64,000 nucleotides of DNA from Pempheris klunzingeri. Its lineage: Eukaryota > Chordata > Actinopteri > Acropomatiformes > Pempheridae. Below the pieces are notes generated by a model that was not told the DNA's origin, did no database searches, and saw only the letters and a list, made by a program, of their open reading frames with translations. Below are positions 24,780-38,245 of the stretch, in pieces; position 1 is the first letter of the stretch; each line of letters opens with the position of its first letter. The stretch spans positions 9,012,618-9,076,617 of the forward strand of contig NC_092013.1 in NCBI RefSeq assembly GCF_042242105.1, given 5' to 3'. The position numbers and the translations under genes are program-made.

Positions 24780-25112
24780 GGAAGCTTGAATTTCGCATGC
24801 GTCTCGAACGCACCGCGGCTGTACTTCCGGTTGTACGCTCCTTCTGCGGCTGCGCGGCCGCCTGCGCCTTCAGGTCGGCGGCCTCGGTGTGAGCCGAGTC
24901 CCACCGCCCTTCCTGCGGTAGGAAACTGACGTCAAGAAACCAGGGCGGACGGATCCCAGCGATAACTGAGCGCTTCAGTGCCTCAGTTTCACTCAAACTA
25001 CACGTCCTCTGACACCGAAGCAGCCGCCGGCGGTGACCCCGGGACGGACAGAAAAACAGCCACCGACAGCGACTGAGGAGAGGGGAACAAGGAGCGTGTT
25101 GCCCGGGTTTCT
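24780..25112 (+). promoter_or_regulatory. inpp1: inpp1 CpG-rich promoter and noncoding exon 1
   Basis: A CpG-rich island in AT-rich surroundings. It contains an NRF1-like CGCATGCG (24794-24801), an ETS site ACTTCCGG (24823-24830) and a perfect CRE TGACGTCA (24927-24934). A splice donor at 25113 (CTG|GTGAGC) would join a noncoding first exon to the acceptor before 25875. Minus-strand open frames here are side effects of GC content. Confidence 0.65.
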
Positions 25113-25876
25113 GGTGAGCTTTCACTCATTTCACAGGGTTTGTTTTTTTTAGTCCTGTGGCGTTTAAATTCCTTTGCTGCATTATCTAACCCCATAAATG
25201 CTAAAGCTAAACCCTAGCAAACATGTTCACTGGGATGTTAAGAGCTTTGTATAGTTAGCTGACTGGAGTTGAAACAACTAAATCATTATTTAGTTTTCAT
25301 GATTTTCATCCTTGGATGAAACAGTGTGTAGGTGGCACTTTGTACACACCCCTTTGTTCTTTTTGGTGTTTTTTTCCCCATTATTGTCATTTTACTGCAC
25401 CAATATAAAATAATAATAAACTCTACTGATGCAGCACCTTTAAAAAAAAAAAAAAAAACACAGTTACAAAGGCTTCACAATAAAAGCAGGACATTTAAAA
25501 ACCACAAGTAGAATAAAATGAACTTAAAGCCATAAAACTGAACACACTAACAAATGTGATGCACAGGTTTGTTCTGAAGTTTTGTGAATTTTCTAAATCA
25601 TTGTTTAGAAGTTGGGATTGCTGAAGTGTTGTTTTGGAGAGGATTGTGAGCTGTGTATCTCACATGCAAAGACCTGAAGCCACATCCTTCCTCTCTCGCT
25701 TGTCTTTTTTCAGAAATGCCCTGTTTTCATTTTGAGGCTATAATTAGCTCTGTGTGTGTGACCTGCCTCGCCTCCCTATCTCGCTCTCTCTCTCTGATAC
25801 ACACACACACACACTGACACACAGTTTCCATCTCTAAGTGGACTGAGAACCCTCTGCTCCTCTCTTCTCTTCAGGC

Positions 25877-28800
25877 ATGGCTGATCTGCTGAGGCTGCTG
25901 CTCCGGGTGGCTGAGAAGGCGGCTAACGTGGCTCGGGTCTGCAGGCAGGAGGCTCCCCTCTTCCAGCTCCTCGTGCAGGAGAAGACCGGAGATGACAAGA
26001 ACAAGAAGTTCGTCCAGGACTTCAAGACGCTCGCCGACGTGGTGATCCAGGAGATGATCCGTCATGACGTCGGCGCTCAGGTAGGTGATGCCAACGTGAA
26101 GTCTAAATGTAGAGAACCTGGAGTGTGTTATTGATTGTAATCTTGTCCTGTGTGTTGTTTTTGTGCAGTTCCCCGAGATGGCTGGTTTCATACACGGAGA
26201 GGAGTCCAACAAGTTTGAAAACGGGCTCGGTAATATTACACGTTACACACTACATGGTCATCTTTGGGTGTGAATGACTTTGAGCTCTCTGTCTCTGTCT
26301 CAGTCGGGTTTTCTAGGCACTTGTATCCTGAAGCGTGTGGTCGGGGTCGGTCAGTTTGGGCTCCAGAACTGAATCCCTGTTCTCCTGCAACAGTTTTCTG
26401 CAAAGGCTGACATTCAGATTTGCAGTTTATCAACTTTAATTTATCTTTTTGTGTTGAGAGTGAGATCCAGTGATAGTAGATCACCAGCAGGGCAAAGTGG
26501 ACATGTCTGTTGGTTTTGGGTATTTGACTGGTTGCAAATTAGTTTGAGAATTTGCACCATGCATTATTGTCTACTCTTATAAAGTGTGCCACCTTAAGCA
26601 AACCTAGTTTAACTCCTTCTTGAATTAGCTGATATTAGAGCTGATACGAGCCACTGATTGTTTGCACTATAAAATGTATGAGACAAGAGAAAAAACATGA
26701 CTTCTCAGCTCCCTAATGCTCAACCTGACGCCTTAACTTTTGAACTGACAGCGTATGTATTTGTGTGACTATATTTTCAGATTTGATGTTAATTTTTATT
26801 GCAAAATCTTAAATTGAACTTGCTGATACATGTAGACACTCTGTTCACACATGAATGATTAATGGATTATCTTCAGTCCATCGCCTGTTCATTGTAGCTT
26901 TTGTTGATACTGTGGTCACTTGGCCTTCTGATTCTGGTTTGATAATAATACTACATAATACACTACTAATACTAAAACGACACTTGGCCTAGTGATCTGC
27001 ACTTAAACCTCGCCCTTACTGAATCATCTTTGATCTGAAATAATCAGAACATGAAGCCAACACATCAGCGTGTCCCTGTCTAAATATTTAGGTACGCTGC
27101 ACGTGTCGCTGTGTGAATATTTAAAGTCGTCTGGTGTAAAGTAATCAAATGAGGACCAACTGGCTCTGTGTCACCAGGAGAGAGTGTGACGGTCACAGTC
27201 TGCGGGACAGAGGGGGAGACTGCCACGCTGCTGGCCTCGGTGCTGGACGGCGACCACACGGCGGCGTCTCTGCTGGCTCGAGCCATCCACCAAGACCCGG
27301 CGACCATCGACGCCAACACGGACGGCCTGACGGTGCCTCTCAGCCCCTCTGAGCTCGGCATCTGGATCGACCCCATAGGTGAGAGGCTCACTGTTTGCCC
27401 GTGATCCAGAAACTCAGTCTAGCGCGCAGCAGAGGGTAGAGCCTCACTGAAAACTGTTTCTCGTTTCTCATTAAGACGCCACCAGCCAGTACATAGAGGG
27501 CCGGGAGGAGGTGCTGAAGGAGGGTCACCTGTCTCCCTCGGGTCTGCACTGTGCTCTGGTCCTAATCGGCGTTTATCTCCGGAGCACAGGTGAGCCGGTC
27601 ATGGGTGTCATCAACCAGCCGTTCAACTACAAAGATCCAGCCAGTGGAGGGTAAGTGTGCAAAAAAACAAAGAGTGTAATGATCATGTAATTCATAATTG
27701 ATTGAGTTGATTTCACTCACTTAACATTCGGATTCTACCAAAAAATAAAATCCTCCTCCTGCTCAGCTGTGTAGTAAAAAGTGCGATCGCCACCAACGCA
27801 GAAACGTCTCCTCTTCTACCTCTGAGGATCTGACGAAGTAAATTTATATCACACTCCTTGATCTGATCCAAGTGTCTCTAATTTTAGAGTGTCCCAACAT
27901 TACTATTAATGTAAATACTACTAATAATAAGTATGCAATATATGGACACATATTAGGTACACAACTCTGCCTTAACGTCTGTCGCTACCACCAAGTTTAT
28001 AATGGTCTCTTTTAAATTCACTTCCACGTTTATAACCAAGGTCACAGTTAGAGGTGGAGTTGTGCTGGACTACGTTGTACTGAGGTGTTCCTAATCTTTT
28101 GTGCCTCCCATTTACACACGTGAGGGGAGCAGAACATTAGAAACGCCTCTGATTATACTGCAGTTCAGTCCAACACCACCACTAACTGCCACCTCAGTGA
28201 TAAAACACATCATTTAACTAACCCCTCCATGACATTATAGGCATCATAAAAGTAGACGTTACGACACAACAGTTGTATTGGGTTGCATCAGACTGTACAG
28301 ACTGTTTACCTCATGAATGAGTGTTACTTCCACCTCAGTTTCCTTAAAAACAAAAGTATTCTGCAGCTTGCTGAATATTTAGATGATCCTTTGATACTCA
28401 ATAGATTCCATTAAAACGGCAGATCTTTATCCACTGTAAGGAATGGTAAACACATGTACACAGTGTAATACATGTGTTTTAACTTGAGCCAATGCTGCCT
28501 TTATGTTAATCTGACAGCATTTCAGTTCAGACTTGTGCCGTGCGTTTGTTCAGATATGAAAATGTTCACATTTACATAAAGAGGTGCATGTTTGAAAGGG
28601 CCTTCATGCACAGAGAGATATGTCTGTCTGTTTTTGTGTGTGTCTGGACTGCGTGTACCTTTCACTTTCTCTGTCTTTATCTCTGAATCTCCTCTTCGCC
28701 TCACATGGACAGAACTCATGTTGCGAGCTCAGTTTTTTCCAGGCTGAGTCTGACCAGATACTCACGCGTGTCAGATCAATCAGAGAACTGTGGGGAGTGT

Positions 28801-29448
28801 TTAGATGATGATGTGACCTACTACGTGAACAGCTATGTAACCTAGGAAATAGATTTTAGGGCCAGCTTTAGCCTGACAGCGGCTCTAATCAATGTTTCTC
28901 TATATTCTTTTGTTCTGTGAAATATTAACTACCTTTTCATGATTTGCGCTCACAGCTGGAGGGGGAAGCATTTCTGGGGCGTGTCCTGTGGCAGTGTCAA
29001 CGTCTGCTCCGAGTCCCGGCCAAAAGACGGACCTGAAGGGAGGCTGTCTGTGGTGCTGAGCTCCAGCGAGAAGCCGGTGGTGAAGGAAGCGATGACCTCG
29101 CTGTGCGGCCCCGAAAAGCTGATGTACGCCTCCGGAGCCGGCTACAAGATCCTGTGCGTCATTCAGGGCCTGGCTGATGTTTACGTCCTCTCAGAGGGAA
29201 GCACCTTCAAGTGGGACTCATGCGCTCCTCACGCCCTGCTCCGAGCCCTCGGAGGCGGGGTGGTGGACCTCACCAAGGGTCTACGGTCCAGCTGTGGAGC
29301 ACAGGACCACCACACAGAACTGACCTACCACCAGCCTAACGCTGAGTGTAAAGGAGCAGACCGCTGGGCCAACAGTGGCGGCCTGGTGGCTTATCGAGAC
29401 TGTTCTCGGCTCCACAGTGTCATGGAAGCTCTGAAAGGCAAGCTGTAG
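25877..29448 (+). CDS. inpp1: inpp1, inositol polyphosphate 1-phosphatase
   Basis: INPP1 is a Mg2+-dependent, Li+-sensitive cytosolic enzyme that removes the 1-phosphate from Ins(1,4)P2 and Ins(1,3,4)P3 in inositol recycling. Exons are 25877-26080, 26169-26229, 27178-27378, 27476-27650 and 28956-29448, giving 377 residues (human 399). Metal-site motifs of the inositol phosphatase superfamily are intact: GEESN (Glu79, Glu80), WIDPIDAT (Asp153, Asp156) and KWDSCAPHA (Asp301). The N-terminus (VAEKAANVARVCRQE, KNKKFVQDFKTLADVVIQE) and the block GAGYKILCVIQGLADVY match human INPP1. The shortfall against human lies mostly in the variable loop after WGVSCGSVNV. The start ATG follows a TTCAG acceptor by two bases. 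Confidence 0.96.
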
Positions 29449-30330
29449 TTTAGAGGACAGCGGATGAAATCAGCACAAGCTGAAGCAGTTATTGTTGCTT
29501 ATATGATCATATTCATGTTTTCTATATTAGTAGAGGGAGAGAAAATATTTTAATTATATAAATATAATACTGTCTAACTTTTATCAACCAGATATATTTA
29601 CAAGTGTATATGTTAAAAGATTGAACATCTGGTCTGGGCCAAATAATATTTTGAAATAGTGTCATGTTACAGGTGGGATTTAACAAGGTTTGAATTAATT
29701 GGATTCATTTGGGATCAATATACAAATCAGAGTGGTACAGGCCTTGAAAATTGTTGGTAGTTGGTAGTTGATAAAAATGTGTCATGTCAGGGATCGGGAC
29801 GTGAGACGATCACTGGTTTCTACAAGTGACAAGCTGTGGAGATCCCATATGTTGGCTTCCTCCTCGCAGCCACAACAAACGGAGCATTATTTGTGGATGT
29901 TGTTTAGCTCAGACCTGATGATCATTTATGAAACATTACTAAGCTTTGTTGCAGTCATTGTTATCATATTAGCTAAAAGAAAGTACAGTGCTCACTGCTG
30001 GACAGCTGAGGATCGCGTCACTGCCAGAGGAGGGACCGCTTCTGACTGATCTCGAAGTTTCTCTCTTCAGTTTTTAAAAGTGATATTACAATCTCTCCAC
30101 CTTATCTAACCTGGAAAAGGCTTTAATAAGTCAAGTGTGTGAGAATCAAATCAAGCAGGAGCGCTTGCCTCTCTGAAACAGCTCCTTCTAAGGAGCAGAG
30201 GGACTGACGAGCCCTGCCCTTACGGCACCGTTAGTGAATAAGGTCAGACAATGGAAAAGCCATATGAGGTAAAACGGTGACACAAGAGCCTTTTTCAGTA
30301 TGAGTTTAAATAAAATGTCAAGCTAATTTG
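29449..30330 (+). other. inpp1: inpp1 3' UTR (approximate)
   Basis: No convincing reading frame. AATAAA at 30309-30314 is the first clear polyadenylation hexamer after the stop, so the 3' UTR may reach about 30330. It would then end near the antisense dnajc14 3' end. Confidence 0.4.
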
Positions 30331-30514
30331 AAGGATGGGACCTATGCAGGCTAAATGAGTGAAACACAGATTCTTAAGTGTAATTATGATGTATAACCTC
30401 ACTTTCATTGTGTGTGTACAAGGTAATAACTCTGATATGCATTGTTAAGTAACGGGGAGATCATTTGCCGTGTATCCTGAGCATAAACCAGAACAACTAT
30501 GTGCATATAGGAAA

Positions 30515-33500
30515 TCATCTTTATTTTGAAAACCAGAGAAAGCGGGGGAAAGAAACCCAACAGTGATATTTTAAAACTGTTTGCCAGCCAGGGAACTCGC
30601 ATCATAATTCCCTACAAAAAACCCTGATGATTGTCAGATATTTTTTGCAATATTTCTGCATATTCTGTTTAAAAAGTTGAAAAGAAAACCTGGAGTGGCG
30701 CCTCTTTCGTTGACCTCCTGGACTTTGAACTGCTACCTTTTAACGTACAGCGCGGTACATTCTCAAGTCAAGGTGGACACATGGAAAACGACGCACTCCG
30801 CTTGGTGTGGTTACAGATGTGGAGACAGTTTCCTAGACAGGGACTGAACTGGATATTTAACAGTTTATCATGATCTAAAAATTAAATTTTTCTGAAAATC
30901 TGGATAGGAGTTTAGAGGGTCAAGGCCCAAACACACTTGATGGAAAAAACTGTAAATTAAATATTTATCAAATTAATTTTTGTTGATTTGTCTGATTATC
31001 ACACAGTCACAATCCGAATTCAACCCATCGAAGTCCTCATAGTTCTGGCTTAGCTATAACCTTCCATTTTTACCAGAATAAGCTAAATCCAGGATGATTT
31101 TTACATTTTGAGTTGGTTTAATTTTGAAGAAACGACCACTTTACTACACAATATGTCTTGTCCATGTCTCGGAAACTGGTCAAATGCGAACAAGAAGAAA
31201 AACTATTTGACACACAAAAAGAAACATGGCAAACTTAAACGTCCTGCTTCATGAGCTCAAACAATATCTGCAACAGAGGTTCAACTTTTCAAACCCACGT
31301 TAAGCATTACAGTGCCATAAAACTGCTCTAATACTTGGGTTTCTCCAGAGCGAAAGGGTCGTGCAATTCAAAATATTGATTTTCAAAAAAATCTCACTCA
31401 TTTAACATTCAGATTCTACCTGAAAAATAAAATAAAATCTTAGCGAGCTTAGCGAGCTACACCTCCTACTCAGCTGCGGCTGGAAGAGTCTGTTTAGGTT
31501 AAATCACTGAAGACTGCTCAAAATCCCTCTGATGTTATTAGCAGGGCGAGTGTGCAAATTAACACCAAAAAAAAAAAAACATGGTACTTTTCATCAACTG
31601 TCAATATAAAAAAATAGCCTTTATCAAACACTACGCTCCATTTCACTACACTCTCACAATCTTCACATATCAGGTGTAAACAATAACAGTTCTGTTTTCT
31701 TAAATTAACCTATAATGAAAATTAAATTGTTATTTCTATGCAAGAATCATATCAAGAAACCAAACCCACAACATGACCAATTATCATTTTTCTGACCTCT
31801 TCTTGTTACGAGCAGTAACATTGAGGAGATTTAAAGGAGATCAGTTGTTTGGATTCAGATTTTCTGTGAGCTCCAACTTTCACATTTTGAAAGGTGAACC
31901 ACATCCAGGTGAAAGTTATTAACCGAAACAAAAACAGACTTCTTTATAGCGTGTGGCTGCAAACGTCATAACAGGCATAAAATGGCATTTAAGAAGTTGG
32001 AAGTTTATGAAGATGGTGTTCAAATTTTGATGACTGCAACGTTTGATTTTCAGGAGCAGCCTGGTCAACTACACAAATCTATATGAAATCAACATAATCA
32101 ATATGTTGCAACATTTTTTTTTTAACTGTTGAAGGCTGTGAAATCAGAAATGATCAAATTAAAATAATGCTAAAGGGGGGATAAAACATACATTTGACAG
32201 CATTGTCGGTTTACAGACAGGTCAGGTTTGCTACAATATTTGTGCATCAGCACAATTTCTGATATCAAATTACACAACTTCTGTTGTTTTGGGGGGTTTT
32301 TCATCTGTGTGATTACAAAGGGAACCAGCAGGGGGAGATGGGGATCAACTCTACATAGTCTGGATCCCTGGTGAAGACAAATATTTCAAAATGTCCTGCT
32401 GTCTCTTTTAAAGTCTTGAGACCTTCTCAGCTGGTGTTCAGTATTACAGAAACACCACTATCGCCAAAATGGAGCTGACACAATTAACAGAAGGCAGATT
32501 TTAGCACATTTGAATTATCTCAAAACAAAAAAAAACTCCATATTTTACATCTGGACTGTGTTGCAGGTTCACTATCTCCTCTGTGGCCTTTGAAAAGAGG
32601 TTAACACATTTTTAGCGAGTGGTCTTAACAATGTAGGTTGTGATTCTCTGGTAGTCGCCACACAAACACCAGCATCAATTTAGCCAAGTATTTATATGCT
32701 TACTAGACTTCTTACAGCTTCTGTAAAATCGAACCATTTAAACGGAACTTCTAAAGACAACAAATGTGTTATTTCTAGAGTAGGAGAAGTCAGGTAATAA
32801 GAGGCAATTTGCCTGATAATAGCAATTTAAAAAGCTAGGACACACACTCGCTAATGCTGGAGGCTGACTGCTCGTGCTTTAACTGAGGTGTTTAAGCTGA
32901 AATATTCTTTGCCTTTTCTTGCTGTGTGTCTGCGCGCCACCAGAGATTCACACCACACCAGACAACTCCGAGGCCAGATCACATGTAAGTTTTCAAAAAC
33001 GCCTGAATTTAGTTTGGATGTGTTGGGTTTGGCTGGTTTCGATTCATTCTTGAACTGTGGTCGGCGAGGTGCAGATCTAGACCTACATGCCGCTCTAATG
33101 AGTAACACTGACAATAGAGAAGCTGCCCAGATCATCATCATCTTCGTATTGACTGTAGTGATTCATAGCTCACACTGAGCGTGACCCTTTCCTCAAGTGT
33201 CACTCTATCTGGAGCCAACGCCTTAAACTAACCTTAAAGAAAACATTAACAACAAAAGTGAGACAACTGAAGTATTAAAATGCAGGTGAATAAATCATGC
33301 GTTGCAGGATTTGGCAGGAGATTATAAAAGGAAACGCTTCATTACAGCATCCTGATGAGGATTTCAATGCCAAGGCTACAGTCGTCTTAAAGACCAACAA
33401 AAAAAAATAAGGTGAAATGAGAGGTAAAGCACCATCACTGTGACTTCAACCCTCCTTCAATACTTGTATTCACTCAAAGGGCTCTTCTTCATGATCCAGT

Positions 33501-33664
33501 CTCTCTCTCCTCTGGCTGATCTGACCGTGATGCCTTACCCACATGAATCTTCTCCAGTTCAGATCTTGGCGTGCCAACAGGCAGGCGAGAGACAAACATG
33601 GCCATTATTGATTTTTTTGTGTCCCTGTGTTGCTATGTTGATGCGCTGAGACAGCCCGCAGACT
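30515..33664 (-). other. probable long dnajc14 3' UTR or gene-free stretch
   Basis: No gene recognised. On the minus strand the first good AATAAA (plus-strand TTTATT at 30520-30525) would give dnajc14 a 3' UTR of about 3.1 kb. Opposed short open frames at 32850-33180 overlap on both strands and have no family resemblance. Confidence 0.35.
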
Positions 33665-35192
33665 TCACCTCTGGAAGGGCTTGCGGACCTTCTTCCTCCT
33701 CCTAGGGGGTTTGCCACTTTCGGCCCACGTCTCGCCGGACTCTGGCCGCTGACCCCCTGGCATGTAGAAACCCGTCTGGCCCGGGGGAGGGGAGAACGGG
33801 GGCGCTCCAGCACCAGGTGGGTGGTGATGGGGCGGACCTGAGGGGAAGAAGCCCCCGTTGGCAGCCATGTCGTTAGGAGGTCCTCCCTTGAAGATGCGGT
33901 TGAAAAAGTCCTGCAAATCTGCAGGGTTGGTCGGACCTGCGGCTTGTTCTGAGGGTGTCCTGAAAGTATAAGACGGAAAGTTCAAAGAGCTTTTGTGCAG
34001 CTTAAAGTTAAATGATGGTCTTCTCTGACGGCTTTGTTGAACACTCGATTACAGCATTATACGATTTGTTATTAAGTTATAACAGACTGTTGCTGTGGAT
34101 GCAATTCTGATAGTGGAGGCAAGAAATTTGTTACTAAATCAATAAAATCGTTTTTTTAACTGAGTATTTTGTGTTAAATTGTTGATTTCTCTGGGATGAA
34201 ACCATGAAAAAAAGCGTGATAATGTACAGGACGGAGATCGTTTATGCTAAACAACCCCCAACAGGATGATGCAGGTCTTGCAGGTCTTGAATCATCCTGA
34301 ATAATGACGGGCTCGCTGTACATCATCATCACAACAATGCACCACACACATGAGGATGCTGGGAAATGTATCAGCTAGAGTGGAAGGAGATGTTGGATTG
34401 TCTTCTTTAAGAAGAGGAATGTTAAGAGTTTAAATGTGTCCTGAAGGTGTATCAGTAACTGAAATATATACTGTAATATTGCAGCATGGTACCATAAGTC
34501 TAAAAGAAATTCCCCCAAACTACCTGCCAAAATCAGTTTGTGGATAAATCTGAGGCAAGGTGTAGGCCTACATGAGGATGAGGGGGATGAAAACAGTGTA
34601 CGTTTTAACACAATGGAACCACAACAATCTAAATTTGAATAACAACGAATGACAGAATGAAAGAGGGCGTCTGGTGTCCATGACAACCCGTGTGTGTCCA
34701 CCACTTGTTTCACTTGAAGGGACGTACCTGTGCCGTGTGGAGTTGCTGTTGTTCTTTGAACCGAAAGAGATGTGATAGGGCACACGGTGCGTGTCAGGAG
34801 ATATGCCGATTCTCTGGCAACCGGCCCACTCTGAAACATGACAGCAGCAGTAACAGGTCACATGACTGAGAGGGGAAAGTGGTTCTAGGAGATACTTTTC
34901 ATTAACCTGCGGACACAGGCATCGAGTGGGGTGGATACTGATGACACTCATAGAAACTACAGAATGTATTATTGTTTAATTACTGATCGTCCTTAGGAAT
35001 CATCTTTAGAAACAGCTGACGTTCACCTGTTATATCATACACCTTGCCATCCATACAAGCAAAGTATGTGATGCGTAGGCCCAACATGCTGGATTCGGCC
35101 CACAGGTCCCCCTCCTCAGCACTATGGCATCGGTTGCATTCGGCACAGAACCGGGCCTCAGCAGGTTCACGATCCATCTCGAACCGCCTGCA

Positions 35193-35227
<35 letters not shown>

Positions 35228-37407
35228 CAGACAGGAAACACAACTGTGTGTAACACTTAATGTTTAACTTCAGTCTGAGGAAATGAATCACGCCGGCTCG
35301 GTTGATGATGTTCAGTGCGTAGCGACGTACTTGTGTTTGCCTTCACACTTAGTACACATCATGGTGTTCATGGCTTCCTTCAGGTCGTCCTGCAGTTTAG
35401 TGAGAAACTCATTCATGGACTTTGAGAGCTCGGTTGCTGCCATACGCTTTCTGCGTGGGAAAACATAAACATAACAGGCCTCAGGAATCAAACACACTCT
35501 AAATCACTGCCCAATTTTAGACTTATTAACCTGAATTACTTATTACAGAATCACAGCAGAAGAAAATGCTGTAAATCCTAAAAAAAAAAAAAAGACCTAG
35601 AATAGTTTGATTTTGCACTAATTTGCGTAAACTGAAATAGTAGGAAACTTGAATTTTGTGCAAATAATGCAAGGACAGTGTCCACTGAGCAGCTTGTTCA
35701 CTCTACAGTGGTTAATAAAAGCAAGAGAAAAATAATGTTGAAAATGGTTTGAGCAATAATTCAATTCTACTAAACTGATTGACTTTGCAACTACAGAAAA
35801 AACTATAATTATTGTATCAATGTAACTCATAAAAGATCAAAGAAACAGGCTAGTAAAAAAATATTTTCTGAAGATACTTTGAAGATTGTCTTACTTTGCT
35901 TTAGAGTTTATATGTCCTGTGATAACCCCTTTTTTTCTATATACTCACAGCTCATACTCTCTTCGTGTCTCTGGGTTACTGACAATATCCCAGGCAGCCC
36001 TCAGTACTTTGAACGCCTCCCCAGCTCGTGGGTGTTTATTCTTGTCTGGATGGACCTGAAAGAGAAAGGACGAAGGAAAAGGTTGCATGAGTAAAGGAGA
36101 GAAAATCAGCCTCAGATAGTTTATTAGTCATTAATTTAGGCGTCTAAAAGCTGCATTTGTCATTTAGCCACAGGAGCTTTGGCACATACCTGGACAGCCA
36201 GCTGTCTGTAGGCCTTCTTCAGCTCAGCCTCAGTGGCATGTACCTCCACGCCGAGCACTGTAAAGGGGTCAAGCTCATCCTCTGGCACCTCTGCCAAAGC
36301 CAGTAGTCTCTCCAGCTCCTGGCCTGGCTGGCCTCTCCCTGCTCTGCCAGGTGACTCTGGGCTGGACGGCGGCGCACAGCCATCCCTCCTGAACCTGCGT
36401 CTGACTCGCTCCAGCAGGGACGCCACCCTCCTCCAAAACCTTGACTCCTGGAAAGCTGCCCAATAACGTTTTCCCCTCTCCCCACCAAGCCGGACCAACA
36501 CACCCTTTGCCCACTGGGAACCGAGAACAACCAAAGCACAGAAAAGTCTAAAACAAGATAAGGCAGCTACCTTTACCCACTTAACTGACCTAATGATCTT
36601 ATCCACCAGGTCTGTCCCTGTGCATTTCGTCCATCTCAGAATCCGACTAACATCCGCCTTCATTCCTGCTATATCCGTCATCTTTGCAAGGAGCTGCTGT
36701 CCAAAGTTGTAAAGCTTCACCCCTCCAGTCTCCACTCCGACTCCGCAATTATGAGTTAATGTGACAATGATCTCAATCATCATGTGGATGCAGGAGATGC
36801 ACCAGAAGCTCAGAGACTCCGACAGCATCTCCTTGAAAGCCACGACGAGCTGGTTGCCTGTCCGCCTGCGGCCTCGGTTCTGCTGATGGTGGTGGTGGTT
36901 CCGCCTGCGGGTCTGCTTGTGGCGGCCACCGCTGGACATAACGGTGCCTTTTTGAACAGAGGAAAAAGCACTTTGACTGCTCTGCTCTGAGGCCGATCCG
37001 CAGCTCCTCAGCTTGCATCTCCTTCCACTTCCCATGTTCCTCCAATCAGACTCCCCATTCATGTGCTGCTCCTTCGCACCTTCATCCTCTTCTTGGTTTA
37101 TAACATGCAAATTATCGTGATCTCCAGTGCTGTCATGCTCAAACCCATCTGAAACCTCTTCAGCATCCTCTTTGGCCTCTATAGATCCACAATCTGCTTC
37201 ACCAATTCCCGAGTCTTGTGGAGTAGCTGGATTTGGGGTGTCCTGAGATGTGACGTAGGCCGTTTTGTCCTCCTGCTCGCTGTCATCGTCAATCCGTCTG
37301 GCCTCCCACCGACTAGACTCGGCCACTGAGGTGAAATCACCATCAGGGATCTCTTCGTCAGTGTCTGTAAAGCCATCCACCTCCTTCTCAGCTGCCTCTC
37401 TCTCCAT
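33665..37407 (-). CDS. dnajc14: dnajc14, ER membrane DnaJ co-chaperone
   Basis: DNAJC14 (DRiP78) is an ER-anchored Hsp40 that governs GPCR export and flavivirus replication in mammals. Minus-strand exons are 37407-36190, 36055-35949, 35450-35331, 35187-35027, 34830-34728 and 33959-33665, giving 667 residues (human 702). In order: an acidic, low-complexity N-terminus; His- and Arg-rich segments; two or three hydrophobic segments ([37 protein letters not shown]); the J domain at about 379-441 with intact HPD ([15 protein letters not shown]); a zinc-ribbon-like part ([17 protein letters not shown]); the conserved [20 protein letters not shown]; and a Pro/Gly-rich tail ending [12 protein letters not shown], as in human. 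The 5' UTR runs to a CAG acceptor before 37622, so a further noncoding exon is upstream. Confidence 0.96.
35197..35224. repeat. (CA)n abutting a dnajc14 splice acceptor
   Basis: About 28 bp of CA repeat. On the gene strand this is a (TG)n run ending 9 nt before dnajc14 exon 4 (exon border 35187), so it replaces a normal polypyrimidine tract. Confidence 0.95.
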
Positions 37408-38019
37408 GTTCCTTACAGCTGTTTGATTGAAGTGCTGTGAAAACGGAATCTCATGGAAGATGATATCCTAGATCCATAATCTGTGGCAACATTTTCCCCA
37501 GACTCTCATAAAAACGTGAGACTGGGGGCTCCTGAGGGTCAGTCTCAGGTCCACCATCTCAGCAGCCACTTCTTGGTGTCGAAAGGCGTTTACACACCTC
37601 ACATTGTGCAGCAGGTCGTTAACTGAAAGACAACAAATAAGAGTCTTACCCACAGTATGAATAAGCAGAATTCATTAATAGTGCTTTATATTACAACTTT
37701 TTACAACTTCTAAACACTAAAACAAACATTAAAATATGTTAATGGGAAAATAAGAGCAGAAGTGCATATATATATATATGTGCCATTTTCATCAACATCA
37801 TAGTAGCTATTTTAATATCTCTTGTGATAGATGTTGAAAAATCAGTTTTTTTGCATCCATGTGTTGAAGTATCAATTATTTCACTCACAGACAGACACTC
37901 ACATCTGGTTATTTAATCTAGACCGTTTCTGCGTTGAAAGGTACTGCACCAGAGAGCACATGAATCTATATGAATCTAAAAGATTGTACACATACAGCAC
38001 ACCCTCAAGCTGAAATGAT

Positions 38020-38245
38020 TATCCAACTCATTACTGACTGAGCAACAGAAAAAAAAAACTATTTTGATAAAATAAGTTAATTTTCAAGCAAAAATGTCAA
38101 ACATTATTTTTCTATTTGCTGCTTTTTCTCTGTTACATCATTATGAACTAATATCTTTGTGCTTGGGCCAATGGTTGGTCAAATCAGGACAATTGTTCCA
38201 CTATTTTTTAATGTTTTACAGTCTAAACAGTTAGTTGCAGCCCAG
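38020..38245. repeat. dispersed teleost repeat ending TTAGTTGCAGCCC
   Basis: Diverged copy in the opposite orientation to the element at 3768-4065. It ends in CAGTTAGTTGCAGCCC and has an internal AAATGTCAAACATTATTTTTCT block. Noncoding. Confidence 0.5.

Noticed and set aside
24727-25125. 132-codon minus-strand open frame
   Set aside because: Lies in the inpp1 CpG island, where stop codons are rare; the product is Arg/Ala/Ser-rich with no family resemblance.
28939-28955. Extension of the last inpp1 exon upstream of 28956
   Set aside because: The frame is open there, but the CACAG acceptor at 28951-28955 restores the conserved GWRGKHFWG junction, so those bases are intron.
32851-33178. Pair of 96-codon open frames on opposite strands
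   Set aside because: They occupy nearly the same interval in opposite directions with no recognisable motifs; probably UTR or intergenic.
36219-37045. Secondary open frames antisense to or out of frame with dnajc14
   Set aside because: Shadows of the 406-codon dnajc14 first coding exon.
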